Below, one piece after another: positions 25,533 through 34,501 of a stretch of 64,000 nucleotides of DNA. The stretch comes from Larkinella punicea. Its GTDB lineage: Bacteria; Bacteroidota; Bacteroidia; Cytophagales; Spirosomataceae. The stretch's first letter is position 1. Every line of letters starts with the position of its first letter. The translations under genes were made by a program, and so were the position numbers. The DNA lies in assembly GCF_003334855.1 (NCBI RefSeq), contig NZ_QOWE01000004.1, positions 124,001-188,000 of the forward strand, in the 5' to 3' direction. The notes beneath the pieces are model-generated. The model did no database searches. It was not told the origin of the DNA and was given only the letters and a program-made list of their open reading frames with translations.

Positions 25533-26546
25533 TTAAGCTCCCGGCTCCGTTTTTTGCTTCTGCTGGTAGATAAATTCGTGGAGCCTGCGGGATTTTTCAC
25601 GGGTTTCGCGGGATTTTTCGGCAAAGTCTTCCGCAGCTTTTCGGTTACCGGCCTCGGCAAATTGTTTAGCCGACTGATCGAGCAACAGAATCGTCTCTTC
25701 AAACCCCCGAACACCCTGCCACAGTGCTTCTTCAACGGTTTTGGTCACTTCGGCCAGTAGAGAACCCGCCGTATAGGCATGACCGGTATGACAACGGTAC
25801 CGGATCAGTTTGCCTTCTTTGATACTGACCAGGCTACCGTGGCACTCGGGACAGGTTAAGGGCGTCAGTTCACCCAGATCAATGATTCCCATTTCGAAGG
25901 CGTTATCTTCAGCGGCAATGTTGATTTCGGCCTCCATCCGGGTCTTTTCCTCGGCCGAAAGCGCAGGTTTGTCGGGTACCTCCTCCTGGGTTAACCGGTT
26001 CAGCAAAGACGCCATCCCGGCCATCGGAACAATGTGATCGACGTCGACATATTCCAGCACACTATCCGGCATACTGGGATACAGGGCTTCGTCCGGTTCC
26101 TGAATAATGGTTAGACCGCCGAGCCGTTTGATGGACCACATGCCCGATGTGCCGTCGTTGAGCATTCCCGTCAGAACAACCCCAATCACCCGCGGACCGT
26201 AGGTATATGCCGCAGACCGAAACAGGGCGTCGATGGAAGGGCGAAACCGGTTTTCTTTCGGACCTTTTTTGACAATCATCCGATCGTGTTCAACCAGCAG
26301 GTGATGGTCGGGCAGCGCGACATAAATCTGACCCGGTCGAATGGTTTCCCCATCCTTCGGATGAATGGCCTTAAGGGGTCCTGAGTGGTTCAGAATATCA
26401 GGCAAAAAACTGGGCGAATGGGGCGAAAGATGCTGTACGATAAAAATGGAAGCCCCAAAATCTGCGGAAAGAGTCGATACCAATTCTTTCAGGGCCGTTA
26501 TTCCGCCGGCCGAAGAGCCTATTACTACAAGGTCGCGCTTTGCCAT
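25533..26546 (-). CDS. CheB-type methylesterase with C-terminal zinc-ribbon-like tail
   Basis: 337 aa. The CheB catalytic domain fills residues 1-190: active Ser in VIGSSAGG (S12), His in IVQHLSPHS, and Asp in LTGMLNDGTSG. The N-terminal receiver domain of classical CheB is absent. The tail contains LTCPECHGSL...RYRCHTGHAYT, a CxxC...CxxH arrangement able to bind zinc, and then a Glu/Lys/Arg-rich helical stretch. Classical CheB demethylates receptors, but no receptor or CheA gene is near. ATG 26546 (MAKRDLVVIG) is preferred over an upstream in-frame start. It is divergent from the CheB-CheR hybrid. Confidence 0.88.
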   Translation of the reverse strand: MAKRDLVVIGSSAGGITALKELVSTLSADFGASIFIVQHLSPHSPSFLPDILNHSGPLKAIHPKDGETIRPGQIYVALPDHHLLVEHDRMIVKKGPKENRFRPSIDALFRSAAYTYGPRVIGVVLTGMLNDGTSGMWSIKRLGGLTIIQEPDEALYPSMPDSVLEYVDVDHIVPMAGMASLLNRLTQEEVPDKPALSAEEKTRMEAEINIAAEDNAFEMGIIDLGELTPLTCPECHGSLVSIKEGKLIRYRCHTGHAYTAGSLLAEVTKTVEEALWQGVRGFEETILLLDQSAKQFAEAGNRKAAEDFAEKSRETREKSRRLHEFIYQQKQKTEPGA

Positions 26547-26709
26547 AGACGAAATAGATACGATTTTTCGGGTAAACAATTTCTGCTTTCCCTCTTTATA
26601 AGAAGTAACAATTTAAGCTAAAGAGTCTGGCAAATAGTCCTAACTTGCTTCCTAAGGCACTTCTCTTTCAGAATAAACTATTAAAGTGTACGATAGTTTT
26701 TGAAAATGT

Positions 26710-29700
26710 ATGGCAAAAAAACTCAGTTCTGACCATCAACCTCAGCCGGGATTTGTTCCGGTTGTTGCCATTGGTGCGTCGGCGGGCGGACTGGAAGCAC
26801 TGTCGCTGTTGCTGGCCAATTTGTCTTCAACAACCGGTTTTGCCTTTGTATACATTCAACACCTCGACCCCAACCAGGAAAGCCACCTTTCCGCCCTGAT
26901 TGGCCGGGTGACGCCCATGCCGGTTCGGGAGGCCGGGCAGGGCATGCGGATTGAACCCGATTCGGTCTATATCATTCCACCCGACAAGGATATTGAAATC
27001 GTCGACGGAAAACTGTTGCTTTCCGCCCGTCAGCCCCGCCCCCACCTGCACATGCCCATCGACCAGTTCTTTATTTCGCTGGCCAACCGGCAGAAAGAAG
27101 GAGCCATTGCAATTTTGCTATCGGGAGCCGCTTCCGACGGCACCCTGGGTCTGAAAGCCATCAAAGCGGAAGGCGGCATCACGATGGCGCAGGATAAAAC
27201 GGCCCAATTTCAGAGTATGCCCCAAACGGCCATTCACGAGGGCGTGGTCGACCTGGTGCTGCCTCCAAAGGAAATTGCGAAAGAAGTGGAGCGGTTGAGC
27301 CACCAAAGTTACCTTTTCCGGCTGAACACCCTCATCGAAGGCCCGGGCGACGTGGAAACACCGGAAGAAGACCTCAAAGCGGTTATTCTGTTCATCAAAA
27401 AATCGATCGGGGTAGATTTCACCCATTACAAAATATCCACCATCCGGCGTCGCATCATCCGGCGAATGCTGCTGTATAAACTGGAAAAATTGCAGGACTA
27501 CATCCGGTATATGAAGCAGCACCCTTCTGAGGTCGACGCCCTGTACAGTGACCTGCTGATCAACGTGACGCATTTTTTTCGGGACGAAGAGACGATGGAT
27601 TACCTGAAAAAAATCCTGTTGCCGCAGCTCATTAAAAACAAACTGCCCCGTGAACCCCTGCGAATCTGGATCCCGGCCTGCTCGACGGGTCAGGAAGCCT
27701 ACTCACTGGCCATGCTGATTCTGGAAGTTCTTGAGGACCGTGTTCCCAGTCTGCCCATCCATATTTTTGCAACCGACCTGAGCGAAGCCGCCATTGCCAA
27801 AGCCCGACAAGGCAACTACTCCCGCAGCGAGGTGATGGACATTTCGCCCCAGCGGCTGCACCGGTTTTTTACGAAAGTAGACGATCACTACCGCATCAGC
27901 CGAACCATTCGTGATCTGTGCGTTTTTGCCCCCCACAACATTTTCAAAGACCCGCCCTTTTCCCGGCTCGACCTCATCAGTTGCCGCAACCTGCTGATTT
28001 ACCTGGACCAGGTGTTACAGAAAAAAGCCATCGCGACCTTCCATTATGCCCTGAATCCAACGGGCTATCTGCTACTCGGAAAGTCCGAAACCATCGGCTC
28101 TTCCGCGCCGTTTTTTGCCCAGTTGGAAAAGAATTACAAAATCTACGTCCGAAAAAATGATGTTACCAGCCGTCCTACCTTTGAAATGAATCCCCGGATG
28201 CCGGAAGCAGACCTTATGGAAGAACCCAATCGAACCCCCAAAAATCCCAAGGCCGACTCTGCCCCCAGGGATCTGGACACCGTCGTCGACACGCTCTTGC
28301 TGAGTCAGTATGTTCCGGCCAGCGTGGTGGTCAATCAAGACCTCGACATTCTTCAGTTTCGGGGCTCTACGGGTCTGTTTCTGGAACCTTTGCCGGGAAA
28401 AGCCAGCCTTAATCTGCTCAAGATGGCCCGCCCGTCTCTGCTTTTCGAACTGCGCAATACCGTCCATAAGGCGCATAAATCAGGGGAATCGATCCGGAAA
28501 ACCGGTTTGGAAATCAAGGTAAAAAACAAAACACACCAGGTAGCCATCGAGGCTGTTCCGCTCAAAACCGCAACGGAGGAGCGGCTTTTTCTGATCATTT
28601 TTGAAGAAGTCACCACGCCGGCCCTGCACGAGAGTGGAAAAACGGGGGTTCGCGTCCGCCGGATCAAACAACTGGAAGAAGAACTCACCACCCTGCGGGA
28701 AGACCTGCACTCCATTATTGAGGAACAGGAAGCCAATAACGAAGAACTCCAGTCGGCCAACGAGGAAATTATCAGCAGCAACGAAGAACTCCAGAGCATC
28801 AATGAGGAACTGGAAACGAGCAAAGAAGAAATCGAATCGTCGAACGAAGAACTGCAAACCATCAACCAGGAGTTGCAGCAACGCAACGACCAGTTGACAG
28901 AGGCTTATGCGTTTGCCGAAGATATTTTCTCCACCATTCGGGAAGCCACCCTCGTTCTGAACCGCGACCTGCGGGTGATGAGTGCCAACCAGGCCTTTTA
29001 CACCATTTTCCGGGTTCGGCCGGAAGCCACCGAAGGGCGGCTACTCTACGAACTCGGAAACCGCCAGTGGGACATTCCCCAACTCCGGAACATGCTCGAT
29101 GCGGTGGTGCAGGAAGATGCCGAGTTTCAGGGCTTCGAGGTCATTCACAACTTTCCGGAGATCGGCGAAAAAGTGATGTACCTCAATGCGCGAAAGGTGG
29201 TTCGGCAACACAGCCAGGAAGCCATTCTGGTAGCCATCGAGGACATCACCGAGCACCGGCAGGTGCAACGGATGCTGTCGGAACAGGAAGCGTGGTTTCA
29301 CACCATTGTCGACAGTGCGCCGACGCTCATCTGGGTGGCCGGCCCCGACGCCCGCTACAAGTATCTCAATACGGCCTGGCTGGCCTATACGGGCCACCTC
29401 CTAAAAGAGGAGCTGCTTCAAGGCTGGACGTCCGATATTCATTCCGACGACCGGGAATCGTATCTGGCAACCTACCAGCGCTGTTTTCAGAAACAACAGC
29501 CTTTTTCCTTTGAATACCGCCTGCGCCGAAACGACGGCGAATACCACTGGATGCAGGAAAAAGCCCGCCCTCTTTTCAAACCGGACGGCACGTTCAATGG
29601 CTATCTGGGCACCTGCACCGACGTTCACCTGCAGAAAGCCCTGACCCAGGAACTGGATTTGCGCGTTCAGGAGCGGACGCGGGAAGTACAGAAAACCGCC

Positions 29701-30822
29701 GAAAGCTTACAGGCCGTACTGAACAGTTCACCGGCGTCCATCGCCTATTTCAAAGCCATCCCCGAATCGGACGAAATCACGGACTTTATGCTCATTGTCT
29801 GCAATCAGAATTTTGCAACCTTGAACAACCAGTCTGTCAGTCAGATGCAGGGCCGTCTGGCCAGCCAGTTGTTTCCAAATCAGTGGTCAGCCGGCATGTT
29901 CGAACGTTTCAAACAGGTCGTTGAGTCCGGTGAATCGGTGTATGAGGAACTGCACGACCCAATGCCGGACACGGATCGCTGGTGGGGCTCGTCGATTATC
30001 AAATACGATGGCGGGCTCGTCGTTACCGGTCTGGACATTACAACGCTGAAAACAACGGAACGCCACCACCACGAGCTTTTACAGGAAGGAGACCGTTTTA
30101 ATGAAAACATCGAGGCACTGGCCAGCCTGCGCCAGCAGGTTAAAGACCGGGGTGAGTTTCTGCGCCGGGCTTCCCACGATCTGCGCGGAAGTTTTGGCGC
30201 CATTCAGGGCGCAGCCTCACTGATGGATCTGATGGATACGGAAGAAGAACGGTCGCAGATGCTGGAGATGATGCAGCGCAACCTGCGTCAGATGACGGTA
30301 ATGCTGACCGAACTGCTGGACTTTGCGCGGCTGGAAGCGGGTCAGGAAAAGGTTGAATTAGCCCGGTTCGATGTTGCAGAACTGTTGCTGGATCTGGGCC
30401 AAAGCATGAAACCGCTGGCCGACCAACGGAATTTGTGGATTCAAACCCGGGGAGTCTCTTCGCTGCTGGTTGAGAGCGACCCCATTCTCATTCGCCGGAT
30501 TGCCCAGAATCTGCTGACGAATGCACTCAAATACACCGAAACCGGGGGCGTGACGCTCATCTGGGATCAGCATTCCAGCCCAACATCCTGGTGGCTAACC
30601 ATTCAGGACACGGGTCCGGGACTTCCGGCTTTTTTGGTTCGGCTGCTGATGAATCAATCCGTTGCCGCAGGCAATTCGGGATCAGAAACGGGTCCTGACC
30701 AGGCGGGCGGTGAGGGAATTGGTTTGTCGATCGTCAAAAACCTGTGCGAATTGTTGCGGGGTATCCTGACGGTGGAAACGCCACCCGAAGGAGGCACGGT
30801 TTTCAAACTGCAATTCCCGTAA
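26710..30822 (+). CDS. CheB-CheR-PAS-histidine kinase hybrid
   Basis: 1370 aa. Domains in order: CheB methylesterase (about 15-195; S24 in IGASAGG, H51 in YIQHLDP, D143 in SGAASDGT); CheR methyltransferase (about 215-480, with SAM-site ACSTGQEAYSLAM and the CRNLLIYLD segment); a PAS-like part (about 535-645); a regular coiled coil (about 650-735, repeats like NEELQSANEEIISSNEELQS); three PAS/PAC units (about 740-1125); HisKA with phospho-acceptor H1156 (RRASHDLRGSFG); and HATPase_c (about 1220-1370). This class of hybrid kinase is known from Bacteroidota and proteobacteria, but its ligands are unknown. The adjacent response regulator at 30984 is a likely partner. Confidence 0.92.
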   Translation: MAKKLSSDHQPQPGFVPVVAIGASAGGLEALSLLLANLSSTTGFAFVYIQHLDPNQESHLSALIGRVTPMPVREAGQGMRIEPDSVYIIPPDKDIEIVDGKLLLSARQPRPHLHMPIDQFFISLANRQKEGAIAILLSGAASDGTLGLKAIKAEGGITMAQDKTAQFQSMPQTAIHEGVVDLVLPPKEIAKEVERLSHQSYLFRLNTLIEGPGDVETPEEDLKAVILFIKKSIGVDFTHYKISTIRRRIIRRMLLYKLEKLQDYIRYMKQHPSEVDALYSDLLINVTHFFRDEETMDYLKKILLPQLIKNKLPREPLRIWIPACSTGQEAYSLAMLILEVLEDRVPSLPIHIFATDLSEAAIAKARQGNYSRSEVMDISPQRLHRFFTKVDDHYRISRTIRDLCVFAPHNIFKDPPFSRLDLISCRNLLIYLDQVLQKKAIATFHYALNPTGYLLLGKSETIGSSAPFFAQLEKNYKIYVRKNDVTSRPTFEMNPRMPEADLMEEPNRTPKNPKADSAPRDLDTVVDTLLLSQYVPASVVVNQDLDILQFRGSTGLFLEPLPGKASLNLLKMARPSLLFELRNTVHKAHKSGESIRKTGLEIKVKNKTHQVAIEAVPLKTATEERLFLIIFEEVTTPALHESGKTGVRVRRIKQLEEELTTLREDLHSIIEEQEANNEELQSANEEIISSNEELQSINEELETSKEEIESSNEELQTINQELQQRNDQLTEAYAFAEDIFSTIREATLVLNRDLRVMSANQAFYTIFRVRPEATEGRLLYELGNRQWDIPQLRNMLDAVVQEDAEFQGFEVIHNFPEIGEKVMYLNARKVVRQHSQEAILVAIEDITEHRQVQRMLSEQEAWFHTIVDSAPTLIWVAGPDARYKYLNTAWLAYTGHLLKEELLQGWTSDIHSDDRESYLATYQRCFQKQQPFSFEYRLRRNDGEYHWMQEKARPLFKPDGTFNGYLGTCTDVHLQKALTQELDLRVQERTREVQKTAESLQAVLNSSPASIAYFKAIPESDEITDFMLIVCNQNFATLNNQSVSQMQGRLASQLFPNQWSAGMFERFKQVVESGESVYEELHDPMPDTDRWWGSSIIKYDGGLVVTGLDITTLKTTERHHHELLQEGDRFNENIEALASLRQQVKDRGEFLRRASHDLRGSFGAIQGAASLMDLMDTEEERSQMLEMMQRNLRQMTVMLTELLDFARLEAGQEKVELARFDVAELLLDLGQSMKPLADQRNLWIQTRGVSSLLVESDPILIRRIAQNLLTNALKYTETGGVTLIWDQHSSPTSWWLTIQDTGPGLPAFLVRLLMNQSVAAGNSGSETGPDQAGGEGIGLSIVKNLCELLRGILTVETPPEGGTVFKLQFP

Positions 30823-30983
30823 ACGTATAAAAGATACCGGCAGCGGCTTATCCAAAATCCCAACCTGTCGGATCAGGAAAACGGAAAAAAGAAAAAAATA
30901 TCCTATCTTCCTGAACACATCAAAATTGGGAAGCGTTGTGAATGTAATACCCGTAATTTCCAGGAAACGCAACGTTGAAAAAC

Positions 30984-31463
30984 ATGAATGACTCCAGAAA
31001 TAAAAAAAGCCCGAATCGGCTCCGGAAAGCCCGAATTCTGGTTATTGAAGACAGCGCGGATCATCTGCTGCTGATAAAAAATGCGCTCCAGCAGAGTTTT
31101 ACGGATGTTGAAGCTGTGATCATGACGGATGAGCATACCGCCATCCACTACCTCGAAGAATGTATGCAGACCGGGCTGCGGCTTCCTCAGTTGATCCTGC
31201 TGGATCTATACCTGCCGGAGCGGGAGAATGGCTGGGCCTTTCTGACAAAGGTTAAAAACCTCAATCCGGAGGTTGGACAAATCCCGGTCGTGGTATTCAG
31301 TAATTCGTGTAATTCTGAAGACATCGCGGAATCGTACGACCGTGGAGTGGCTTCCTACGTTGTCAAGCCCATGAACTTTACAGAGTGGACCGATTACTTT
31401 CAGACCCTGAAAGAATACTGGTGGGAAACCGTATTGTTACCCAATACCCATTCGATGTATTAA
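30984..31463 (+). CDS. Single-domain response regulator
   Basis: 159 aa, a CheY/Rcp1-like receiver with no output domain. An acidic pair sits in VIEDSADH, the phospho-acceptor is D74 (LILLDLYLPEREN), a conserved Ser lies in VVVFSNS, and Lys is in YVVKPMNF. ATG 30984 is chosen over a TTG 9 nt upstream. It follows the CheB-CheR-kinase hybrid by 161 nt on the same strand and probably receives phosphate from it. It is convergent with the LytTR-REC gene, with only 25 nt between stops. Confidence 0.9.
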   Translation: MNDSRNKKSPNRLRKARILVIEDSADHLLLIKNALQQSFTDVEAVIMTDEHTAIHYLEECMQTGLRLPQLILLDLYLPERENGWAFLTKVKNLNPEVGQIPVVVFSNSCNSEDIAESYDRGVASYVVKPMNFTEWTDYFQTLKEYWWETVLLPNTHSMY

Positions 31464-31488
31464 ACGTTCGGCCCCGAAACCGGGCCAC

Positions 31489-32313
31489 TCAGCAAGAGCG
31501 GACGTTCCCAGCCTGTGGCGCAGATGCGACCGACAGCCAATACCGAAACATTTTTTCCAGCACCTGAATGAACCGGGGCAGATCGGTGGGATAGACAATA
31601 ACCGAATTGGCTCCCGATGCATATCCCTGTTGAGCCTGGTCGTAATTACCGGCCGATGACAGCAGAATGGTGGGAATAAACCGGAAGCGGGAATTGTTTT
31701 TGAGCGTTTGCAACGTGAGCAAACTGCCCGGCTGGCTCCCGTCCAACACAATCACGGCGGGCATGTCGGCCTCTCCAATGCCGGCGATTACTTTCTGAAG
31801 TCCGTTGCCGGTATCGAATAGCTTCAGCCCCCACTGCGACCATTTTTCACCCATCAGTTGCTGCACCAAACCGCTTTTTAGCTCATCGGCCATCACCATC
31901 CACATCCGCCGGGAAGCCACGGACGGGTGTTTTTTTTCGAGCCCAGCCAGAGCCACAAACGGAGAACTGACCGGCTCCCCATGGGCCGGCAATGAAGACG
32001 GCAGCATCGTAACCAGAAGCGGATCGATGATCAGACTCCAGCGCCGACGGCTGACGGGTAGCGTTTCACCATCCCGCAGGCTAACCGAACCCGCCATTTT
32101 ATGTCCCGGAGGAGCCTGAAAATCAGCAATGTAATGGGGATTAACCAGTGCCGTTTTATGAACCCGAAGAAAACCGGAGAGTTTCTTTTCGAAAAAAACC
32201 AGGGATTTCGCCAACAAAACCTTGCGCCCGTCGCCGTAATGCACCCACGTATAATTGCTGAACCCTTTCAGGTATTTGATCAACGCAGGGTATTGAATCG
32301 CTTCCTGAATCAT
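31489..32313 (-). CDS. LytTR DNA-binding protein with C-terminal degenerate receiver domain
   Basis: 274 aa. The N-terminal half (about 1-95) is a LytTR domain: KYLKGFSNYTWVHYGDGRKVLLAKSLVFFEKKL, then FLRVHKTALVNPHYIADF and the final LRDGETLPVSRRRW. The C-terminal half (about 130-260) resembles a receiver: the phospho-acceptor D191 lies in AVIVLDGSQPG and a Ser in TILLSSAG, but the acidic pair reads MADE and the conserved Lys is replaced (VIVYPTD). This order is reversed compared with usual LytTR regulators. The frame is open to a GTG at 32403, but ATG 32313 is preferred because the upstream stretch contains a LytTR-like direct repeat. It lies 132 nt after glgE on the same strand. Confidence 0.82.
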   Translation of the reverse strand: MIQEAIQYPALIKYLKGFSNYTWVHYGDGRKVLLAKSLVFFEKKLSGFLRVHKTALVNPHYIADFQAPPGHKMAGSVSLRDGETLPVSRRRWSLIIDPLLVTMLPSSLPAHGEPVSSPFVALAGLEKKHPSVASRRMWMVMADELKSGLVQQLMGEKWSQWGLKLFDTGNGLQKVIAGIGEADMPAVIVLDGSQPGSLLTLQTLKNNSRFRFIPTILLSSAGNYDQAQQGYASGANSVIVYPTDLPRFIQVLEKMFRYWLSVASAPQAGNVRSC

Positions 32314-32355
32314 GTTGTTTACCAATAAAAATGCTGTTGTTGCACGTTTTATATA

Positions 32356-32387
32356 GTAACCGCATTCAGGGCAATTGTAGCCGCATT
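32356..32387. promoter_or_regulatory. Putative LytTR operator (21-bp-period direct repeat)
   Basis: GTAACCGCATT (32356-32366) and GTAGCCGCATT (32377-32387) match at 10 of 11 positions and start 21 bp apart, two helical turns, as in known LytTR binding sites (two roughly 9-bp direct repeats separated by about 12 bp). It lies 43 nt upstream of the LytTR-REC start, so autoregulation is plausible. Confidence 0.5.
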
Positions 32388-32445
32388 TCTTAGGCAATGG
32401 CACTTCTTTTTAGGGACCCATCAGCCGCTTCAACCGCCAAAACGG

Positions 32446-34479
32446 TCAGGCTTCGATTTTCAGCAAGTGCATGGGCAACAGGTACGGATCGAGTTCGACG
32501 TAATTCCACTGCCCTTTCCAGGTATATTGCGCTCCGGTCAGTAAATCGTGCACCACGTATTCCTGTCCATCGGCGATACCCAACTGCCAGATCGGCACCT
32601 GCACCATGCCCGCCCGCCGGTTGTAGGCATCGGTATTGATCACCATGAGCAGCCGGTTGTGGCCCGTCACCTTCAGATAGGCCATCAGCGCGTCGTCGTC
32701 GATGCGGCAGAACGTCAGGTTGTTGGTGGTTTGCAAAGCCGGGTTTTCCCTTCGGATGCGGTTGACCAGCCCGATCAGGTACGTCAGCCGGTTGGTGCGG
32801 TGCCAGTCCCAATGCCGGATCTCGTATTTTTCCGAGTCGATGTATTCTTCCTTGCCCGGAAACGGCAGGTGTTCCATCAACTCGAACGACGGCCCGTAAA
32901 TACCGTAGTTGGACGACAGCGTGGCTGCCAGCAAAAACCGGATCAAAAACTGCGGTTCGTGGCCCGATTGCAGAATGTAGGGGTTGATGTCGTGGGTAGT
33001 CGGCCAGAAATTTGGGCGATAATAGCGCTTCATTTCGCCCTGCGTCAGTTCCGTCAGGTATTCCTCCAGCTCGTGTTTGGTGTTGCGCCAGGTGAAATAG
33101 GTGTACGACTGGGCAAAACCGCGCTTCGCCAGTTGCTGCATCACCTTCGGTTTGGTGAAAGCTTCGGCCAGAAATAGCAGGTCAGGATAGATCTTCTTGA
33201 CTTCCGCAATCAGCCATTCCCAGAACTGAAACGGCTTGGTATGCGGGTTGTCGACCCGGATGATCCGGACGCCCCACGACGCCCACGTCAGCATCGTCTC
33301 CTTCATTTCGATCCAGAGGCTCTGCCAGTCGTCGGTTTCAAAATAAACCGGGTAAATATCCTGGTATTTTTTCGGCGGATTTTCAGCGTATTGGATGGTG
33401 CCGTCGGGTCGCTTTTTAAACCATTCGGGGTGGTCTTTGGCCCAGGGATGATCGGGCGACACCTGAATGGCCAGATCCATCGCCACCTCCATGCCGTGGT
33501 TTCGGGCAATGGCAATCAGGTGTTTGAAGTCGTCGAGGGTTCCCAATTCGGGGTGAATGGCCGTGTGACCGCCCAGTTCCGAACCGATACCGTAGGGTAC
33601 GCCCGGTTCGCCGGGCTGCGAAACCACATTATTATTTTTTCCTTTCCGAAACGACTCTCCAATGGGATGAATCGGCGGCAGATAGAGCACGTCGAAACCC
33701 ATCGCTTCAATGCGCGGCAGCAGCTTTTCCACATCCCGAAACGTGCCGTGGGTGGGCGCACCCCCGGCACCCTGTTCCTGCGAAGCAGATCGCGGGAACA
33801 GGCAATACCACGTACTGAAACCGGCTTTGGGCCGATCGACGTCCACCACAAGTTCACGGGCATACCGGGCCGGGTGTTTCCGCTCCGGATACCGCTGGAT
33901 GAGGTCCGTAAACAGATCGCTTTCTACAAACTGAACAGACTCCTGGTAAGCCGCATCGTTGTATTCATCCGCCCCGGCTTCCAGCAAACCGGCCAGCCAC
34001 TCCAGCGTCGGTTTATCATCCCCTTCGGCCCGTTGTGCCATGCCTTCGACGTAAACCGCCCCGGCTTTGAGTTCGCTCGTCAGCCGTTGACCAGCCGCCA
34101 CTTTCAATTCGACTTCGTGTTTCCAGGAAGCGATGTGATCCACCCAGCCTTCGATGGTGTAGGCATACAGCCCCGGTTTTTCGACCGAAAACGACGCGCC
34201 CCAGCGGTCATTATTGATAAAAACCATCGGCACTTCAATCCAGGCCGGATCATCCGGATGTTTATAAAGCAGTCGGGCAGCCAGTTTGTCGTGACCATCC
34301 AGAAAAATATCCGCTTCAACGGCAATGAGATCACCGGGAACGGCCTTGATCGGAAACCGCCCGCCATCGAGTTCGGGCGAAACCCGTTCGATCATGACAC
34401 GGATCTGACCATCGGAAGGCAGATTTGCCAGTTTATAAGCCGCAGAGGCCGAACGGGAAGTTTTGGTACTTTTGGCCAT
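32446..34479 (-). CDS. glgE: Alpha-1,4-glucan:maltose-1-phosphate maltosyltransferase
   Basis: 677-aa GH13_3 enzyme; it extends alpha-1,4-glucan using maltose-1-phosphate. The N-terminal beta domains start IRVMIERVSPELDGGRFPIKA, the barrel follows with DVLYLPPIHPIGESFRKGKNN and HPEWFKKRPDGTIQYAENPP. Nucleophile D410 is in IRVDNPHTKP and the acid/base E439 in LAEAFTKP, 29 residues apart as in Streptomyces GlgE. ATG 34479 (MAKSTKTSRS) is chosen over a TTG 18 nt upstream. It is the last gene of the kaiC-kaiB-kaiB-kinase-regulator series, 22 nt after the response regulator stop, so it is probably on that transcript. Confidence 0.94.
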   Translation of the reverse strand: MAKSTKTSRSASAAYKLANLPSDGQIRVMIERVSPELDGGRFPIKAVPGDLIAVEADIFLDGHDKLAARLLYKHPDDPAWIEVPMVFINNDRWGASFSVEKPGLYAYTIEGWVDHIASWKHEVELKVAAGQRLTSELKAGAVYVEGMAQRAEGDDKPTLEWLAGLLEAGADEYNDAAYQESVQFVESDLFTDLIQRYPERKHPARYARELVVDVDRPKAGFSTWYCLFPRSASQEQGAGGAPTHGTFRDVEKLLPRIEAMGFDVLYLPPIHPIGESFRKGKNNNVVSQPGEPGVPYGIGSELGGHTAIHPELGTLDDFKHLIAIARNHGMEVAMDLAIQVSPDHPWAKDHPEWFKKRPDGTIQYAENPPKKYQDIYPVYFETDDWQSLWIEMKETMLTWASWGVRIIRVDNPHTKPFQFWEWLIAEVKKIYPDLLFLAEAFTKPKVMQQLAKRGFAQSYTYFTWRNTKHELEEYLTELTQGEMKRYYRPNFWPTTHDINPYILQSGHEPQFLIRFLLAATLSSNYGIYGPSFELMEHLPFPGKEEYIDSEKYEIRHWDWHRTNRLTYLIGLVNRIRRENPALQTTNNLTFCRIDDDALMAYLKVTGHNRLLMVINTDAYNRRAGMVQVPIWQLGIADGQEYVVHDLLTGAQYTWKGQWNYVELDPYLLPMHLLKIEA

Positions 34480-34501
34480 AATCAACCTGATTAGCAAGCG
34501 T

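Noticed and set aside
31464-31488. GGCCC...GGGCC hairpin between the convergent RR and LytTR-REC genes
   Set aside because: The stem is only 5 bp and lacks a T-run, so it is too weak to call a terminator.
33241-34494. 417-aa open frame antisense to glgE
   Set aside because: Antisense shadow of glgE; the glgE frame has conserved catalytic residues with correct spacing.
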